From assembly GCF_041261205.1 (NCBI RefSeq), contig NZ_JBGCCH010000003.1, forward strand, positions 558,001 through 622,000: 64,000 nt of DNA. The letters run 5' to 3'. This document shows positions 8,796 to 18,569 of the stretch, one piece after another. A program made the translations under genes and the position numbers. Source of the DNA: Catenulispora sp. MAP5-51 (GTDB taxonomy: Bacteria; Actinomycetota; Actinomycetes; Streptomycetales; Catenulisporaceae). The first letter of the stretch is position 1, and each line of letters begins with the position of its first letter. A model generated the notes under the pieces. The model was not told where the DNA came from. It did not search any database and worked only from the letters and a program-made list of their open reading frames with translations.

Positions 8796-9782
8796 TCAGG
8801 GCTTGCGCAGCCGCACCCGCTCCACCCGGTGATCAGCACCCTTCAGCAGCACCAGCCGCGCCCGGCCGCGGGTCGGCAGGATGTTGTCCATCAGGTTCCG
8901 CTCGTTGATCGAGGTCCAGATCTCCAGCGCCAGTCCGCGCGCCGCCTCGTCGGACAGCGAGGCGAACTTGTGGAAGTAGGACTGCGGGTCGCTGAACGCC
9001 GTCGAGCGCAGCGCCAGGAACCGGTCGGTGTACCAGGTCTTCAGGTCCGAGCGGCGCGCGTCGAGGTAGATCGAGAAGTCCAGGAAGTCCGACACCGCCA
9101 GCGAGGTCCGGCCGTCGGCCCGGGTGCGGGCCGGCTGCAGCAGGTTCAGGCCCTCCACGAGCAGGATGTCCGGCCGCTTCACCTCCACGCACTCGCCCGG
9201 GACGATGTCGTAGACCAGGTGCGAGTACACCGGCGCCTCCACCGCCTCCTGGCCGGACTTCACCGCCGACAGGAAGCGCAGGAACGCGCGCTGGTCGTAG
9301 GACTCCGGGAAGCCCTTGCGCCCCATCAGGCCGCGCCGCTCCAGCTCCGTGTTCGGGTACAGGAAGCCGTCGGTGGTGATGAGGCCCACTTCGGGGTGCT
9401 CCGGGCTGCGGGCGAGAAGGTCGCGCAGGGTGCGGGAGAACGTGGACTTGCCCACCGACACCGAGCCGGCGATGCCGATGACGAAGGGCGGCGCGGTCTC
9501 CGGCGTCCACTGCCCCTGCCGGTCCCCGCCGCCTGCGCCCGCGGCGAAGGAGGCGATGGTGCCGCGCAGCTCCGACGTGGCGCGTACGTACAGGCTGAGC
9601 AGCTGTGTCAGCGGCAGATAGACATCGCGCACCTCGTCGATGTCGGTGACGTCGAGCAGGCCGCGCAGCCGCTCGATCTCGGGCTCGGTCAGCGGCATCG
9701 GGGTCAGGTCCCGCAGGGCGGCCCACTCTTCCCGGCTGAACTCCAGGAAGGGACTGGGAGCAGACGGCGCGCTATTGGTCAC
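8796..9782 (-). CDS. coaA: Type I pantothenate kinase
   Basis: Phosphorylates pantothenate, the first step of coenzyme A synthesis. The 328-residue protein has Walker [10 protein letters not shown] at 106-114 and the type I features [14 protein letters not shown] and the [10 protein letters not shown] strand. I start it at GTG 9782 ([10 protein letters not shown]): the in-frame extension to 9869 would collide with the glmS start and lacks family similarity, whereas the GTG leaves an 85-base divergent promoter region shared with glmS. Its place between glmM and glmS is normal for actinomycetes. Confidence 0.93.
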   Translation of the reverse strand: MTNSAPSAPSPFLEFSREEWAALRDLTPMPLTEPEIERLRGLLDVTDIDEVRDVYLPLTQLLSLYVRATSELRGTIASFAAGAGGGDRQGQWTPETAPPFVIGIAGSVSVGKSTFSRTLRDLLARSPEHPEVGLITTDGFLYPNTELERRGLMGRKGFPESYDQRAFLRFLSAVKSGQEAVEAPVYSHLVYDIVPGECVEVKRPDILLVEGLNLLQPARTRADGRTSLAVSDFLDFSIYLDARRSDLKTWYTDRFLALRSTAFSDPQSYFHKFASLSDEAARGLALEIWTSINERNLMDNILPTRGRARLVLLKGADHRVERVRLRKP

Positions 9783-9867
9783 CCGTCTAACCCTACCGAC
9801 TGGTAGGCATGCCCCGAGTGGTCTGTACCAATCCAGGTCACCGGGCATACCACTATGCTCTGGACCC

Positions 9868-11757
9868 ATGTGCGGAATCGTGGGTTACGTAGGCTCCCAG
9901 CAAGCCCTGGGCATCGTGATAGAGGGTCTGCGTCGGATGGAGTACCGGGGCTACGACTCGGCGGGCATCGCCGTGGTCGACCGGTCCGGCGGCGAGGCCG
10001 TGCTGGCCGGGGCCAAGAAGGCCGGGAAGCTGGCGAACCTGGAGAAGGAACTCGACGTCCGCCCCCTCCCGGCGTCGACCACGGGCCTGGGCCACACCCG
10101 CTGGGCCACCCACGGCGGACCCACCGACGCCAACGCCCACCCGCACTTCAGCGCGACCGACGGCGCCTACAGCGCCACCACCGGCAAGGTCGCGGTGATC
10201 CACAACGGCATCATCGAGAACTTCGCGCGCCTGCGGGCCGAGCTGGCCGGCCAGGGCCTGGAGTTCCTGTCCGAGACCGACACCGAGGTCGTCGCACACC
10301 TGCTGGCCCGCGACTTCGACGCGGCCGGCGACGGCGACCTGGGCGCCGCGATGCGCCGGGTCGTGAACCGGCTGCAGGGCGCCTTCACCCTGGTCGCCGT
10401 GCACGCCGACGCCCCCGACGTGGTGGTCGGCGCCCGCCGCAACTCCCCGCTGGTGATCGGCGTCGGCGAGGGCGAGGCGTTCCTGGCCTCCGACGTCTCG
10501 GCGTTCATCGCGCACACCCGCGAGGCCATCGAGATGGGCCAGGACCAGGTCGCCGAGGTCTTCCGGGACGGCTCGGTGAAGATCACCACCTTCGACGGCG
10601 AGGTCGTCGAGGGCAAGCGGTTCCACGTCTCCTGGGACGCCTCGGCCGCCGAGAAGGGCGGCTACGACTGGTTCATGCAGAAGGAGATCGCCGAGCAGCC
10701 GCAGGCGGTCGCCGACACCCTGCTGGGCCGGGTCAACGCCGACGGCAAGCTGAAGCTCGACGAGATGCGGCTGTCCGAGGACGAGCTGCGCGCCGTCACG
10801 AAGATCATCGTGATCGCCTGCGGCACCGCCTACCACGCCGGCCTGATCGCCAAGTACGCCATCGAGCACTGGACCCGGATCCCGGTCGAGGTCGAGCTGG
10901 CCAGCGAGTTCCGCTACCGCGACCCGATCCTGACCAAGGACACGCTGGTGATAGCGATCTCGCAGTCCGGCGAGACCATGGACACCCTGATGGCCATCCG
11001 GCACGCCCGCGAGCAGCACTCCCGGGTCCTGGCGATCTGCAACACCAACGGCTCCACGATCCCGCGCGAGTCCGACGGCGTGGTCTACACCCACGGCGGC
11101 CCGGAGATCGGCGTGGCCTCCACCAAGGCGTTCCTGACCCAGCTCACCGCCTGCTACCTGGTCGGCCTGTACCTGGCGCAGGTCCGCGGGGTGAAGTTCA
11201 ACGACGAGGTGGCCGAGGTCCTGACCCAGCTGTCGGACTCCCCGGCGGCGATCGCCGAGACCCTGAACCGCATGGAGCCGGTCCGCAAGCTGGCCCGCTC
11301 CATGGTCGGCGCGCGCACGGTGCTGTTCCTGGGCCGCCACGTCGGCTACCCGATGGCCTTGGAGGGCGCGCTCAAGCTGAAGGAGCTGGCCTACATCCAC
11401 GCCGAGGGCTTCGCCGCCGGCGAGCTCAAGCACGGCCCGATCGCCCTGATCGAGCAGGACCTGCCGGTGGTGGTCGTGGTGCCCTCGCCGAAGCGGCCGC
11501 TGCTGCACGACAAGATCGTCTCCAACATCCAGGAGATCCGGGCCCGCGGCGCCAAGACCATCGTCATCGCCGAGGACGGCGATGACGTGGTCGCCCCCTA
11601 CGCGGACTTCCTGTTCCACGTCCCGGAGCTGCCGATCCTGCTCCAGCCCCTGGTGGCCACCGTGCCGCTGCAGGTGTTCGCCGCCGAGCTGGCGGACGCC
11701 CTGGGCTACGACGTGGACCAGCCGCGTAACCTGGCGAAGTCGGTCACGGTGGAGTAG
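9868..11757 (+). CDS. glmS: Glutamine-fructose-6-phosphate aminotransferase (isomerizing)
   Basis: Makes glucosamine-6-phosphate from fructose-6-phosphate and glutamine. The 629-residue protein starts MCGIVGYVG, so Cys2 becomes the N-terminal nucleophile of the glutaminase domain (residues 2 to about 235). Two SIS sugar-isomerase domains follow, with SQSGETMDT and the C-terminal KSVTVE tail typical of GlmS. The 20-residue linker and all core motifs look intact. A longer in-frame reading back to 9640 overlaps coaA and is rejected because Cys must be residue 2. A TATGCT box ends 8 bases before the ATG, so the mRNA may have a very short leader. No glmS ribozyme leader is present. Confidence 0.97.
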   Translation: MCGIVGYVGSQQALGIVIEGLRRMEYRGYDSAGIAVVDRSGGEAVLAGAKKAGKLANLEKELDVRPLPASTTGLGHTRWATHGGPTDANAHPHFSATDGAYSATTGKVAVIHNGIIENFARLRAELAGQGLEFLSETDTEVVAHLLARDFDAAGDGDLGAAMRRVVNRLQGAFTLVAVHADAPDVVVGARRNSPLVIGVGEGEAFLASDVSAFIAHTREAIEMGQDQVAEVFRDGSVKITTFDGEVVEGKRFHVSWDASAAEKGGYDWFMQKEIAEQPQAVADTLLGRVNADGKLKLDEMRLSEDELRAVTKIIVIACGTAYHAGLIAKYAIEHWTRIPVEVELASEFRYRDPILTKDTLVIAISQSGETMDTLMAIRHAREQHSRVLAICNTNGSTIPRESDGVVYTHGGPEIGVASTKAFLTQLTACYLVGLYLAQVRGVKFNDEVAEVLTQLSDSPAAIAETLNRMEPVRKLARSMVGARTVLFLGRHVGYPMALEGALKLKELAYIHAEGFAAGELKHGPIALIEQDLPVVVVVPSPKRPLLHDKIVSNIQEIRARGAKTIVIAEDGDDVVAPYADFLFHVPELPILLQPLVATVPLQVFAAELADALGYDVDQPRNLAKSVTVE

Positions 11758-11783
11758 GTCGAGCAGGTCGGATAAGGACGCGC

Positions 11784-12134
11784 ATGATCCTGGGTGTGGG
11801 CATCGACGTGGTGGACGTCGAAAGGTTCGCGGCCTCGCTGGCCCGCACCCCGGCTCTGCGGGAGAAGCTGTTCACCCCCGCCGAGCGCGAGCGCGGCACG
11901 GCCTCCCTGGCGGCCCGCTTCGCGGCCAAGGAGGCGCTGGCCAAGTCCCTCGGCGCACCCCGAGGCCTGCGCTGGCACGACGGCGAGGTGGTGACCCTGC
12001 CCGACGGCCGCCCGGAACTGCGCGTCACCGGGACGGTCGCGGCCCTGGCCGAGTCACGTGGGATCCGGACGTTCCACGTGTCGCTGTCGCACGACGCCGG
12101 GATCGCTTCGGCGGTGGTGATCGCCGAGGGGTGA
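11784..12134 (+). CDS. acpS: Holo-[acyl-carrier-protein] synthase
   Basis: Transfers 4'-phosphopantetheine from CoA to acyl carrier proteins. The 116-residue protein has the family's two signatures: the Mg-binding [12 protein letters not shown] near residues 4-15 and [12 protein letters not shown] near 47-58. It lies 26 bases after glmS on the same strand. It fits functionally with coaA (CoA supply) and is a standard member of this locus. Confidence 0.95.
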   Translation: MILGVGIDVVDVERFAASLARTPALREKLFTPAERERGTASLAARFAAKEALAKSLGAPRGLRWHDGEVVTLPDGRPELRVTGTVAALAESRGIRTFHVSLSHDAGIASAVVIAEG

Positions 12135-12166
12135 GCTGGGGCTCTGCACGACACCCGGGATGCCTC

Positions 12167-12214
12167 ACCGCCCCTGCCCGCCGAGCGGCTCTACCGCCCC
12201 TGCCCGCCGAGCGG
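12167..12214. repeat. Two near-adjacent 23-bp direct repeats
   Basis: The 23-bp unit that begins accgcccctgcccgccgagc occurs at 12167-12189 and again at 12192-12214, in the gap after acpS. Confidence 0.8.
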
Positions 12215-12282
12215 CGCCCCAGGCCGTCCTGCGGGCCGCGTCCCCGACCGTCCGCCGGGCCCGCGCCCGGCCGGACCCGGCC

Positions 12283-12924
12283 TCATCGCGGCAGCGACTG
12301 CTGCCGGGCCCGCTGCGCCAGCCGCTCGCGCCGCCGCTGCGCGAACCGCGAGAGCCGCCGGACCCGCAGGTTCGTGTGCTCGGCCTGGCCGCTGATGGTG
12401 AGCCGGATCGCGTCGGGCGCGGCCGGCCCGAAGGCGGGCTGGCCCAGGTTGGCGTGCCGGGTCGCCAGTCCCGTGGTGTCCATCACCGTCCCGGCGGGCA
12501 CCAGGATGCGCAGGTTCGCGTGCCGCACGTCCAGCACCACCTCGACCTCGCGGGCGCCGCTGAACACCGCCTCGGTGAAGTCCAGCAGGACGTTGCCGTG
12601 CCGCACCGTCACGTTCAGCTGCCGGGGCACCAGCCACTCGCCGCGCTTGTGTGTGTTCCCGTGCGAGATGGTGATGTTCTGCGAAGCCTGCGCCTCGGTC
12701 CGGCGCGCCGGGCCCGCCTGCTGCGCCGAGGGCGGCAGGTCCTTGGTGAGCCGGTCCAGCTCGCCGTAGGTCCGGGCGCTCATCGCCGCCTCGATGCGCT
12801 GGTCGAGCTCGTCGCCGTCGATGCGGCCGTCGCCGGCGGCCACCCGCAGCTGGTCGACGATGATGTCGCGGTCTTCGTGCGAGGCACGCATCTCTGCTCG
12901 CGGCAGCTCTTCCTCCCCTGACAT
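12283..12924 (-). CDS. DUF1707 domain protein
   Basis: A 213-residue protein started at ATG 12924; upstream in-frame codons overlap the next gene and have a different composition. Residues 10-60 match the DUF1707 pattern (RASHEDRDIIVDQLRVAAGDGRIDGDELDQRI followed by TYGELDRL, written here as motif positions 12-65), a putative winged-helix-like domain common in actinobacteria. Residues 95-175 resemble the beta-helical cell-wall-active antibiotic-response domain with repeated VRHGN/RHANL units. The C-terminus is Arg-rich. The exact role is unknown. It is divergent from nnr, 46 bases apart. Confidence 0.82.
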   Translation of the reverse strand: MSGEEELPRAEMRASHEDRDIIVDQLRVAAGDGRIDGDELDQRIEAAMSARTYGELDRLTKDLPPSAQQAGPARRTEAQASQNITISHGNTHKRGEWLVPRQLNVTVRHGNVLLDFTEAVFSGAREVEVVLDVRHANLRILVPAGTVMDTTGLATRHANLGQPAFGPAAPDAIRLTISGQAEHTNLRVRRLSRFAQRRRERLAQRARQQSLPR

Positions 12925-12970
12925 GGCGGAGATCCTATCGAGGCCTGCCGGGCCATGACAGGGTGGACGC

Positions 12971-14506
12971 ATGCTGACGGCGCATTCGGTCGACCAGGTC
13001 CGGCACGCTGAGGCGGCGCTCATGGCGCGCCTGCCCGACGGCGAGCTGATGCAGCGTGCTGTCTCCGGCCTGACTGCGGAGTGCGTCAGGCTGCTGGGAC
13101 GGGTGTACGGCGCGCGCGTCGTCGTGGTCGCCGGCAGCGGCGACAACGGCGGCGACGCCCTGTACGCCGCCGCCCGCCTGGCCCGGCGCGGCGCGAAGGT
13201 CGAAGCCGTGCTGCTCGACGAGGCGCGGGCCCACGCCGGCGCCCTGGCGGCCGTGCGAGCCGCCGGCGGACGGGTCAGCGCGGCGGGGGAGTGGCGCTAC
13301 AGCGGAGCGGACCTGGTGCTGGACGGTGTCGTCGGCATCGGCGGACGCGGAGGCCTGCGACCGGACGCGGCAGCCGCCTTCGGCCAGATCCAGGCCGCCG
13401 AGAACTCCTACATCGTCGCCGTCGACCTCCCCAGCGGCATCGACGCCGACACCGGCGAAGTCGCCGGCCCCGCGGTCCACGCCGACATCACCGTCACCTT
13501 CGGCACCTACAAGCCCGGCCTGCTCATCTCTCCGGGCGCCGAACACGTCGGCGACCTCCGCTTCGTCGACATCGGCCTCGCGCCGTACCTGGAAGGCGGA
13601 GGCGACCCGGTCCTGGAGGCCCTGGAAGCCGCCGACGTCGAAGCGCTCCTGCCCACGGCCTCCGCCGAGAGCAACAAATACCGCCGCGGCGTCGTGGGCC
13701 TGGCCGCCGGCTCGCCCCGCTACCCGGGCGCGGCCGTCCTCGCGACCGGCGCGGCCCTGCGCAGCGGCGCGGGCGCCGTCCGCTTCGTCGGCGAACGCGA
13801 GGTCAGCGACGGCGTCCTGGCCCGATACCCGGAAGTGCTGATCGGCCAGGGCCGGGTCCAGGCCTGGGTCGTCGGCCCCGGCATCGGCCCGGACGGCGCC
13901 GACCGCGTCGCCGAGGCCCTGGCCGCCGAGGTCCCGGTCCTCGTCGACGCCGACGGCCTGGCCGCGCTGGCCGCTCTCAAGCCCCAGGACCGCGACCGGC
14001 CGACGCTGCTCACCCCGCATTCCGGCGAGGCGTCACGCCTGCTCGGCGAGCCCTGGAGCGCCGAGCGCATCGAGGCCAGCCGCCTGGCCGCCGTGCGCGA
14101 ACTCGCCGACCGCTTCGGCTGCACGGTCCTGTTGAAGGGCTCGACCACGCTCGTCGCCGACCCCGGCAGCCCCACCGTCCGGGTCAACCGCACCGGCACC
14201 CCGGCGCTGGCCACCGCGGGCTCCGGCGACGTGCTGTCCGGGCTCGCGGGCGGCCTGCTCGCCTCCGGCCTGGCCGCGCGGGACGCCGCCAGCGTCGGCG
14301 CCTACCTGCACGGCGAGGCAGCCCGCGACGTCCAACGCCGGCACCCCGGCCGCCAGCTCATCGCCGGGGACCTGGTCGAAGCGCTCACCGCGGCGCCCGC
14401 GGCGCCCGTGGCGCCCGCTACGACCGAGACGTCTGCGGCGCCCGCACCGTCCGGAAACCCCGCGACAGCAGGCACGCCAACCCCAGCACCTCGACGGCCC
14501 CGCTGA
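12971..14506 (+). CDS. nnr: Bifunctional NAD(P)H-hydrate epimerase / ADP-dependent dehydratase
   Basis: Repairs hydrated NAD(P)H: the N-terminal domain epimerises R/S-NAD(P)HX and the C-terminal domain dehydrates S-NAD(P)HX. The protein is 511 residues. The YjeF_N domain (1 to about 205) carries AGSGDNGGDALYAA near 50-63 and VDLPSGIDADTG near 153. The ribokinase-like dehydratase domain (about 225-480) has LTPHSGEASRLLG and TPALATAGSGDVLSG. The last ~25 residues are an Ala/Pro/Thr tail encoded where the gene overlaps the convergent MFS gene by 89 bases. It sits before alr as in related genomes. Confidence 0.93.
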   Translation: MLTAHSVDQVRHAEAALMARLPDGELMQRAVSGLTAECVRLLGRVYGARVVVVAGSGDNGGDALYAAARLARRGAKVEAVLLDEARAHAGALAAVRAAGGRVSAAGEWRYSGADLVLDGVVGIGGRGGLRPDAAAAFGQIQAAENSYIVAVDLPSGIDADTGEVAGPAVHADITVTFGTYKPGLLISPGAEHVGDLRFVDIGLAPYLEGGGDPVLEALEAADVEALLPTASAESNKYRRGVVGLAAGSPRYPGAAVLATGAALRSGAGAVRFVGEREVSDGVLARYPEVLIGQGRVQAWVVGPGIGPDGADRVAEALAAEVPVLVDADGLAALAALKPQDRDRPTLLTPHSGEASRLLGEPWSAERIEASRLAAVRELADRFGCTVLLKGSTTLVADPGSPTVRVNRTGTPALATAGSGDVLSGLAGGLLASGLAARDAASVGAYLHGEAARDVQRRHPGRQLIAGDLVEALTAAPAAPVAPATTETSAAPAPSGNPATAGTPTPAPRRPR

Positions 14507-15683
14507 TCCCGAACGCCGCCCGCAGCCCCAGCGCCCCCACCATGAGGCCCATCAAGCCCATGGTCAGCGGCACGATCCCGAGCGTGATCAGCGTCGTGAC
14601 ACTCCCGACCCGCCCCCGGAACGCGTCGTCGCACTCCGCCTGCATGATCACCGTCGTGGGCACTCCCATGGCGCTCGACAGGACCCCGACCACCGCCGCT
14701 GCCGCGACCGCCACCCCCAACGCGGGAGCCAGCGCCATCGCCGCCCCCGCAGCACCCTGAACCGCCCCGGCCCAGGCCAGCCAGACACCGAGCCCGCCGC
14801 GCACCCGCACCTTCGCCATCACCACCGCGCCCACGGCCGCCCCGACCCCGAACCCGGTCAGCAACAGCCCGATCCCGGGCGCGCCCCACCCGCGCCGCGT
14901 GGCCAGCAACGCCGCGCCGACGTTCAGCGGCCCGACCATCCCGATGTTGGTCAGCGCCAGCCAGATCACGAACGGCCCCAGCACCGCGTGCCGCCGCAGA
15001 TACCCGAGCCCTGCGACGAAGCTGCGCCCGAACGGCTCCTTGCGCGTCGCCCGCGCTTCCGGCGCGGCCTCACCGGAGCGCAGCCCCACCAGACTCGCCA
15101 CCGACACCGCGAAACTCACCGCGTCCACCACCAGCGCCGCCGCCAGCCCCGCCGAGGCCGCGACCATCCCGCCCAACGGCGCCCCGACCGTCAGCGCCAG
15201 CCGCCCCGACAACGTCCACAGCACCGCGCCGCCCGAGTACTGATGCGGCTCCAACAGCCGCGGCCGCAAGGCCGTCGACGCCGGCATGAACAACGCGTCC
15301 ACGATCCCGAACACCACCGCGACCACCGCCAACAGCCCCAACCCCGGCGACGCCACCGCCGCGAACGACGCGGCCCCCAGACACACCGCCATGCGCAGCG
15401 CGTCGCTGCCGATCATCAGCTTCCGCGCGTCGAAGCGGTCGACGATCACCCCGCCGAACAGCACCAGCAGCAGCCGCGGGATCGCAGAGACCGACAACAC
15501 CAGCCCCGCAGCCGCCGGCGAGGCCGACCGCACCGCCGCGTAGGACAGCGCGACGTACCAGACCTGATCCCCGAGGGCGCTCAGCGTGGCGCCGCCGAGC
15601 AACCGCAGGTACCGCGTGTTCCGCACGGCCGGTATCGGTCGCGAGACGGCCGGTGTGGCCGGTGTGGCTATGACAGCAGTCAT
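14418..15683 (-). CDS. MFS transporter
   Basis: A 421-residue membrane protein with about 12 hydrophobic segments and the MFS inter-helix motif region VIVDRFDARKLMIGSDALRM near residues 60-80. Its family of bacterial drug/metabolite exporters (MFS_3-like, enterobactin-exporter-like) is common in actinomycetes. It is co-transcribed with the upstream ArsR-type regulator (28-base gap), which suggests substrate-responsive control. The 3' end runs 89 bases into the 3' end of nnr on the other strand. Confidence 0.87.
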   Translation of the reverse strand: MTAVIATPATPAVSRPIPAVRNTRYLRLLGGATLSALGDQVWYVALSYAAVRSASPAAAGLVLSVSAIPRLLLVLFGGVIVDRFDARKLMIGSDALRMAVCLGAASFAAVASPGLGLLAVVAVVFGIVDALFMPASTALRPRLLEPHQYSGGAVLWTLSGRLALTVGAPLGGMVAASAGLAAALVVDAVSFAVSVASLVGLRSGEAAPEARATRKEPFGRSFVAGLGYLRRHAVLGPFVIWLALTNIGMVGPLNVGAALLATRRGWGAPGIGLLLTGFGVGAAVGAVVMAKVRVRGGLGVWLAWAGAVQGAAGAAMALAPALGVAVAAAAVVGVLSSAMGVPTTVIMQAECDDAFRGRVGSVTTLITLGIVPLTMGLMGLMVGALGLRAAFGISGAVEVLGLACLLSRGFRTVRAPQTSRS

Positions 15684-15711
15684 GATGAATCCCCTTGAGG
15701 CCGTCCGGATA

Positions 15712-16314
15712 TCAGGGCTGTTCCGGGAAGGCGTGCAGGAACAGGAACACCTGTTCCCGCCCGTCCACCGGCTGCTCCTCAGGGCGCAGCGCGGGATCCC
15801 GCCGCCCGAGCGCCGCCCACTTGCGCATCACCGCGTTCAGCTCCTCGCTGAGCCCGCGCACCTCGTCCGGCGTCAGCCGCAGGTTCGTGCTCGTCGAGGT
15901 CGCGGCGCCCTGCCACTCCGGCGACCACTCCGCCTTCCGAGTGACATACGCCTCCAGCCGCTCGAACTGGTCCCGCACGGTCTGCGCGAACGCGGCCTCG
16001 GCCACGGCCTGCCCCTCCGGCGTCCGGAAATCAGCACTCGACCAGCTGAAGGACCCCTGCGGCACCCGCCACCACCGCTCCCGCCGGTCCCGGGCCAGCT
16101 CCGGCACCTCCTCGATGAAGCCGCGCTTGCCCAACTCCCGCAGGTGGTAGCTGATCTGCCCGGGATCGGCGCCGTCCAGGTGCGCGGCCAGGATCGTCGT
16201 CGTCGACGGCCCGAGCTGCGTCAGCAGCCGGTACAGCCGCTGGCGCAGCGGGTGCGACAAGCCCTTGAGGACTTCGGGATCGGTGATGCGGCGCGGTTCG
16301 GTCACATCCGCCAC
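15712..16314 (-). CDS. ArsR-like winged-helix transcriptional regulator
   Basis: Residues from about 8 on read DPEVLKGLSHPLRQRLYRLL, then an HTH with DPGQISYHLRELGKRGFIEE, the typical ArsR/helix-turn-helix_20 fold; a further ~110 residues form a ligand or dimer domain. It is followed by the MFS gene and probably controls it. The in-frame extension begins at a TTG (16341) lying across a palindrome. I prefer GTG 16314, which leaves the palindrome upstream as an operator; GTG 16305 is also possible. Length is ~200 residues. The ribosome site is weak, so a leaderless message is plausible. Confidence 0.82.
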   Translation of the reverse strand: MADVTEPRRITDPEVLKGLSHPLRQRLYRLLTQLGPSTTTILAAHLDGADPGQISYHLRELGKRGFIEEVPELARDRRERWWRVPQGSFSWSSADFRTPEGQAVAEAAFAQTVRDQFERLEAYVTRKAEWSPEWQGAATSTSTNLRLTPDEVRGLSEELNAVMRKWAALGRRDPALRPEEQPVDGREQVFLFLHAFPEQP

Positions 16315-16322
16315 CGTAGATA

Positions 16323-16338
16323 CAGAAGAACTCTTCTG
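16323..16338. promoter_or_regulatory. Candidate operator of the ArsR-MFS operon
   Basis: The palindrome cagaaga-ac-tcttctg has 7-bp arms. A further cttctgc half-copy lies at 16348-16354. It sits immediately upstream of the chosen GTG of the regulator, in the position expected of an autoregulatory operator. Confidence 0.5.
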
Positions 16339-16424
16339 CAAGCTTTCTTCTGCATCTCGGCGAAGAAGAAGCGGGACCCATCAGAGTGAGGTCCCGCTAC
16401 TCCGAACGACTTACGTCCGCCGCC

Positions 16425-17303
16425 TCACGGCTTCCAGATGAACAGCATCTCCCCGAGGCTCCGGTACCCGATCGACGCGTACAGCCGCTCCTGCTCAGGA
16501 CCTGCGGGCGACAGCCACACACAGTCCAGCCCCGCCACCTCCAGCAGATGCCGCGACAGCTCCGCGGTGACCGCGGCCCCGGCCCCGCGCCGCCGGAACG
16601 CCGGCCGCGTCCCGATCCCGCCGACCTCGGTCGTCCCGGCGATCGCCGGTCCGCAGCCGCCGGCGGCCATCGGCACGCCGGGGTGCGGGCTGTCGGCGGT
16701 ACCGCGAGCCAGTACCGTGAACTTCCCGGCGTCCACCATCGTCCGCAGGCCCGCGATCTCGTCGGAGAGGTCGGCGTCGTCCAGCGGCTCGTCGCCGCGT
16801 TCCCCGAACGCCTCCTGCTGCGCTATCGCGACGCCGCGCAGCTCCTCGTCCGTCGCCGTTCTGTCCAGCACCTTCACCTCGATGCCGGCCAGCTCGGCCG
16901 GTGCGGCCAGTTCGGTGGAGGTCACCACCATGAACGGCAGCCGCTGCTGCACTTCGAACCCGGCCGCCAGTAGCGCCTCCTCGACGCCCGGCGCGCCACC
17001 CGGTGCGAACTCCAGCCGCGGAGTCCGCTCCCGCTTCGCGAAAGCCGCGAGCAACGCCTCGACGTCCTCGGACGTCACTACAGCGTTGGCCTCTGGAACC
17101 GCGTAGTTCATGAAGGGATGGGGGTTGCCGGCGTCGAAGCCGATGTGGAACGGCCCACACGCCTCGTTCACCGCCCGACTGCGCGCGTTGCCGTGCAGGT
17201 AGCCGTTGACCTTCGCTTCCAGCGATTCCAAAATCAAGAACCCCCACTGTTGAGCAGGGCCACGAGGGCCCTGGACCCGGCCCGTGGAGACGGCCGTCAC
17301 CAT
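16425..17303 (-). CDS. GNAT-family N-acetyltransferase
   Basis: A protein of about 290 residues with the GNAT acetyl-CoA site in the C-terminal half: VGGIGTRPAFRRRGAGAA (motif A, near 225-245), then GLDCVWLSPAGPEQERLYASIGYR, the classic strand-loop ending of the fold. The N-terminal half is a second, more divergent GNAT-like region, so this may be a tandem-GNAT protein. ATG 17303 is the first good start; TTG 17237 (LESLEAKVNG) is an alternative. It is divergent from alr with a 32-base gap, so promoters must overlap or one message is leaderless. The substrate is unknown. Confidence 0.82.
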   Translation of the reverse strand: MVTAVSTGRVQGPRGPAQQWGFLILESLEAKVNGYLHGNARSRAVNEACGPFHIGFDAGNPHPFMNYAVPEANAVVTSEDVEALLAAFAKRERTPRLEFAPGGAPGVEEALLAAGFEVQQRLPFMVVTSTELAAPAELAGIEVKVLDRTATDEELRGVAIAQQEAFGERGDEPLDDADLSDEIAGLRTMVDAGKFTVLARGTADSPHPGVPMAAGGCGPAIAGTTEVGGIGTRPAFRRRGAGAAVTAELSRHLLEVAGLDCVWLSPAGPEQERLYASIGYRSLGEMLFIWKP

Positions 17304-17335
17304 CAAGACCGCGACAGCCTGGCAGACTACCGTCG

Positions 17336-18517
17336 ATGACAGACCTGACCGCCACCGATTTTCCGTCCGGCGCCACGTTGCGCGCCGAGGCGCGGATCGA
17401 CCTGGACGCGATCCGCGCGAACACCCGCCGCGTCGGCCAGATCGTCGCCGGATCCGGGGCCGGGGTCATGGCGGTCGTGAAGGCCGACGCCTACGGCCAC
17501 GGCGCCGTCCCGTGCGCCCGCGCCGCCAAGCAGGCCGGCGCCGCCTGGCTCGGCACCGCCCTGCCGGAGGAGGCGCTGCAGCTGCGCGCCGCCGGGCTGA
17601 CCGGCCCGATCCTGGCCTGGCTGCACCCGGCCGGCGGGCCCTGGGACGAGCTGATCGCCCACGAGATCGACGTCACCGCCTACGCCCCCTGGGTGCTGGA
17701 GGAGATCACCGCGGCCGCGCAGCGCCTGGGCATCCCGGCGCGCGTGCAGCTCAAGGCCGACACGGGCCTCGGCCGCGGCGGCACCCAGCCGCACGACTGG
17801 CTGGAGCTGGTCGAGCTGGCCGCCAAGGCCGAGGCCGCCGGGCACATCCGGGTCACCGGCGTGTGGTCGCACTTCGCCTGCGCCGACGAGCCCGGCCACC
17901 CCTCCATCCAGGCTCAGCTGGACGTCTTCCACCAGGCGCTGGCCATTGCGGACCACGCGGGCCTGCGCCCGGAGGTCCGGCACATCGCCAACAGCCCGGC
18001 CACCCTGAGCCTGCCGGAGTCGCACTTCGACCTGGTCCGGGTGGGCCTGGCGCTCTACGGCCTGACGCCCCTGCCGGACACCGCCCCCGAGGACTTCGGC
18101 CTGCGCCCGGCGATGACGCTGGCGGCGCGCGTCGCGCTGGTCAAGAACGCCCCGGCCGGGCACGGCGTGTCCTACGGCCACATCCACCACACCGCGGCGG
18201 CCACGACCCTGGCGCTGGTCCCGCTCGGCTACGCCGACGGCCTGCCCCGCAACTCCTCCAACGCCGGCGAGGTCCTGATCGGCGGCAAGCGCCACCGGGT
18301 CGCCGGGCGCATGGCGATGGACCAGTTCGTCGTCGACCTCGAAGACCCCGACGCCGTCCGCGACGTGCACGTCGGCGACGAGGTGGTGGTCTTCGGCCCG
18401 GGCGACCGGGGCGAGCCGACCGCCCAGGACTGGGCGCGGGCCACCGGCACGCTGAACTACGAGATCGTCACCCGCATCGGTCCGCGTGTCCCGCGGGTCT
18501 ACCTCGGGAACTCGTGA
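17336..18517 (+). CDS. alr: Alanine racemase
   Basis: A PLP enzyme converting L-alanine to D-alanine for peptidoglycan, 393 residues. The PLP lysine is K49 in VVKADAYGHG. The second catalytic residue is the Tyr of GVSYGHIHHT near residue 281. The substrate-loop MAMDQFVVDL is near 324. Its place in the glmS-acpS-nnr-alr order is normal for actinomycetes. Confidence 0.96.
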   Translation: MTDLTATDFPSGATLRAEARIDLDAIRANTRRVGQIVAGSGAGVMAVVKADAYGHGAVPCARAAKQAGAAWLGTALPEEALQLRAAGLTGPILAWLHPAGGPWDELIAHEIDVTAYAPWVLEEITAAAQRLGIPARVQLKADTGLGRGGTQPHDWLELVELAAKAEAAGHIRVTGVWSHFACADEPGHPSIQAQLDVFHQALAIADHAGLRPEVRHIANSPATLSLPESHFDLVRVGLALYGLTPLPDTAPEDFGLRPAMTLAARVALVKNAPAGHGVSYGHIHHTAAATTLALVPLGYADGLPRNSSNAGEVLIGGKRHRVAGRMAMDQFVVDLEDPDAVRDVHVGDEVVVFGPGDRGEPTAQDWARATGTLNYEIVTRIGPRVPRVYLGNS

Positions 18518-18569
18518 CGTAAGGGGCCGGGGGGTATCACCGCCGGGACCGTCGAGCGGAAGGGGCGTC

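Noticed and set aside
9783-9867. glmS ribozyme upstream of glmS
   Set aside because: Only 85 bases separate glmS from coaA and none of the ribozyme core pairing is visible.
12925-13146. Extension of the DUF1707 gene to 13146
   Set aside because: It would run antisense through the start of nnr; ATG 12924 fits the domain start.
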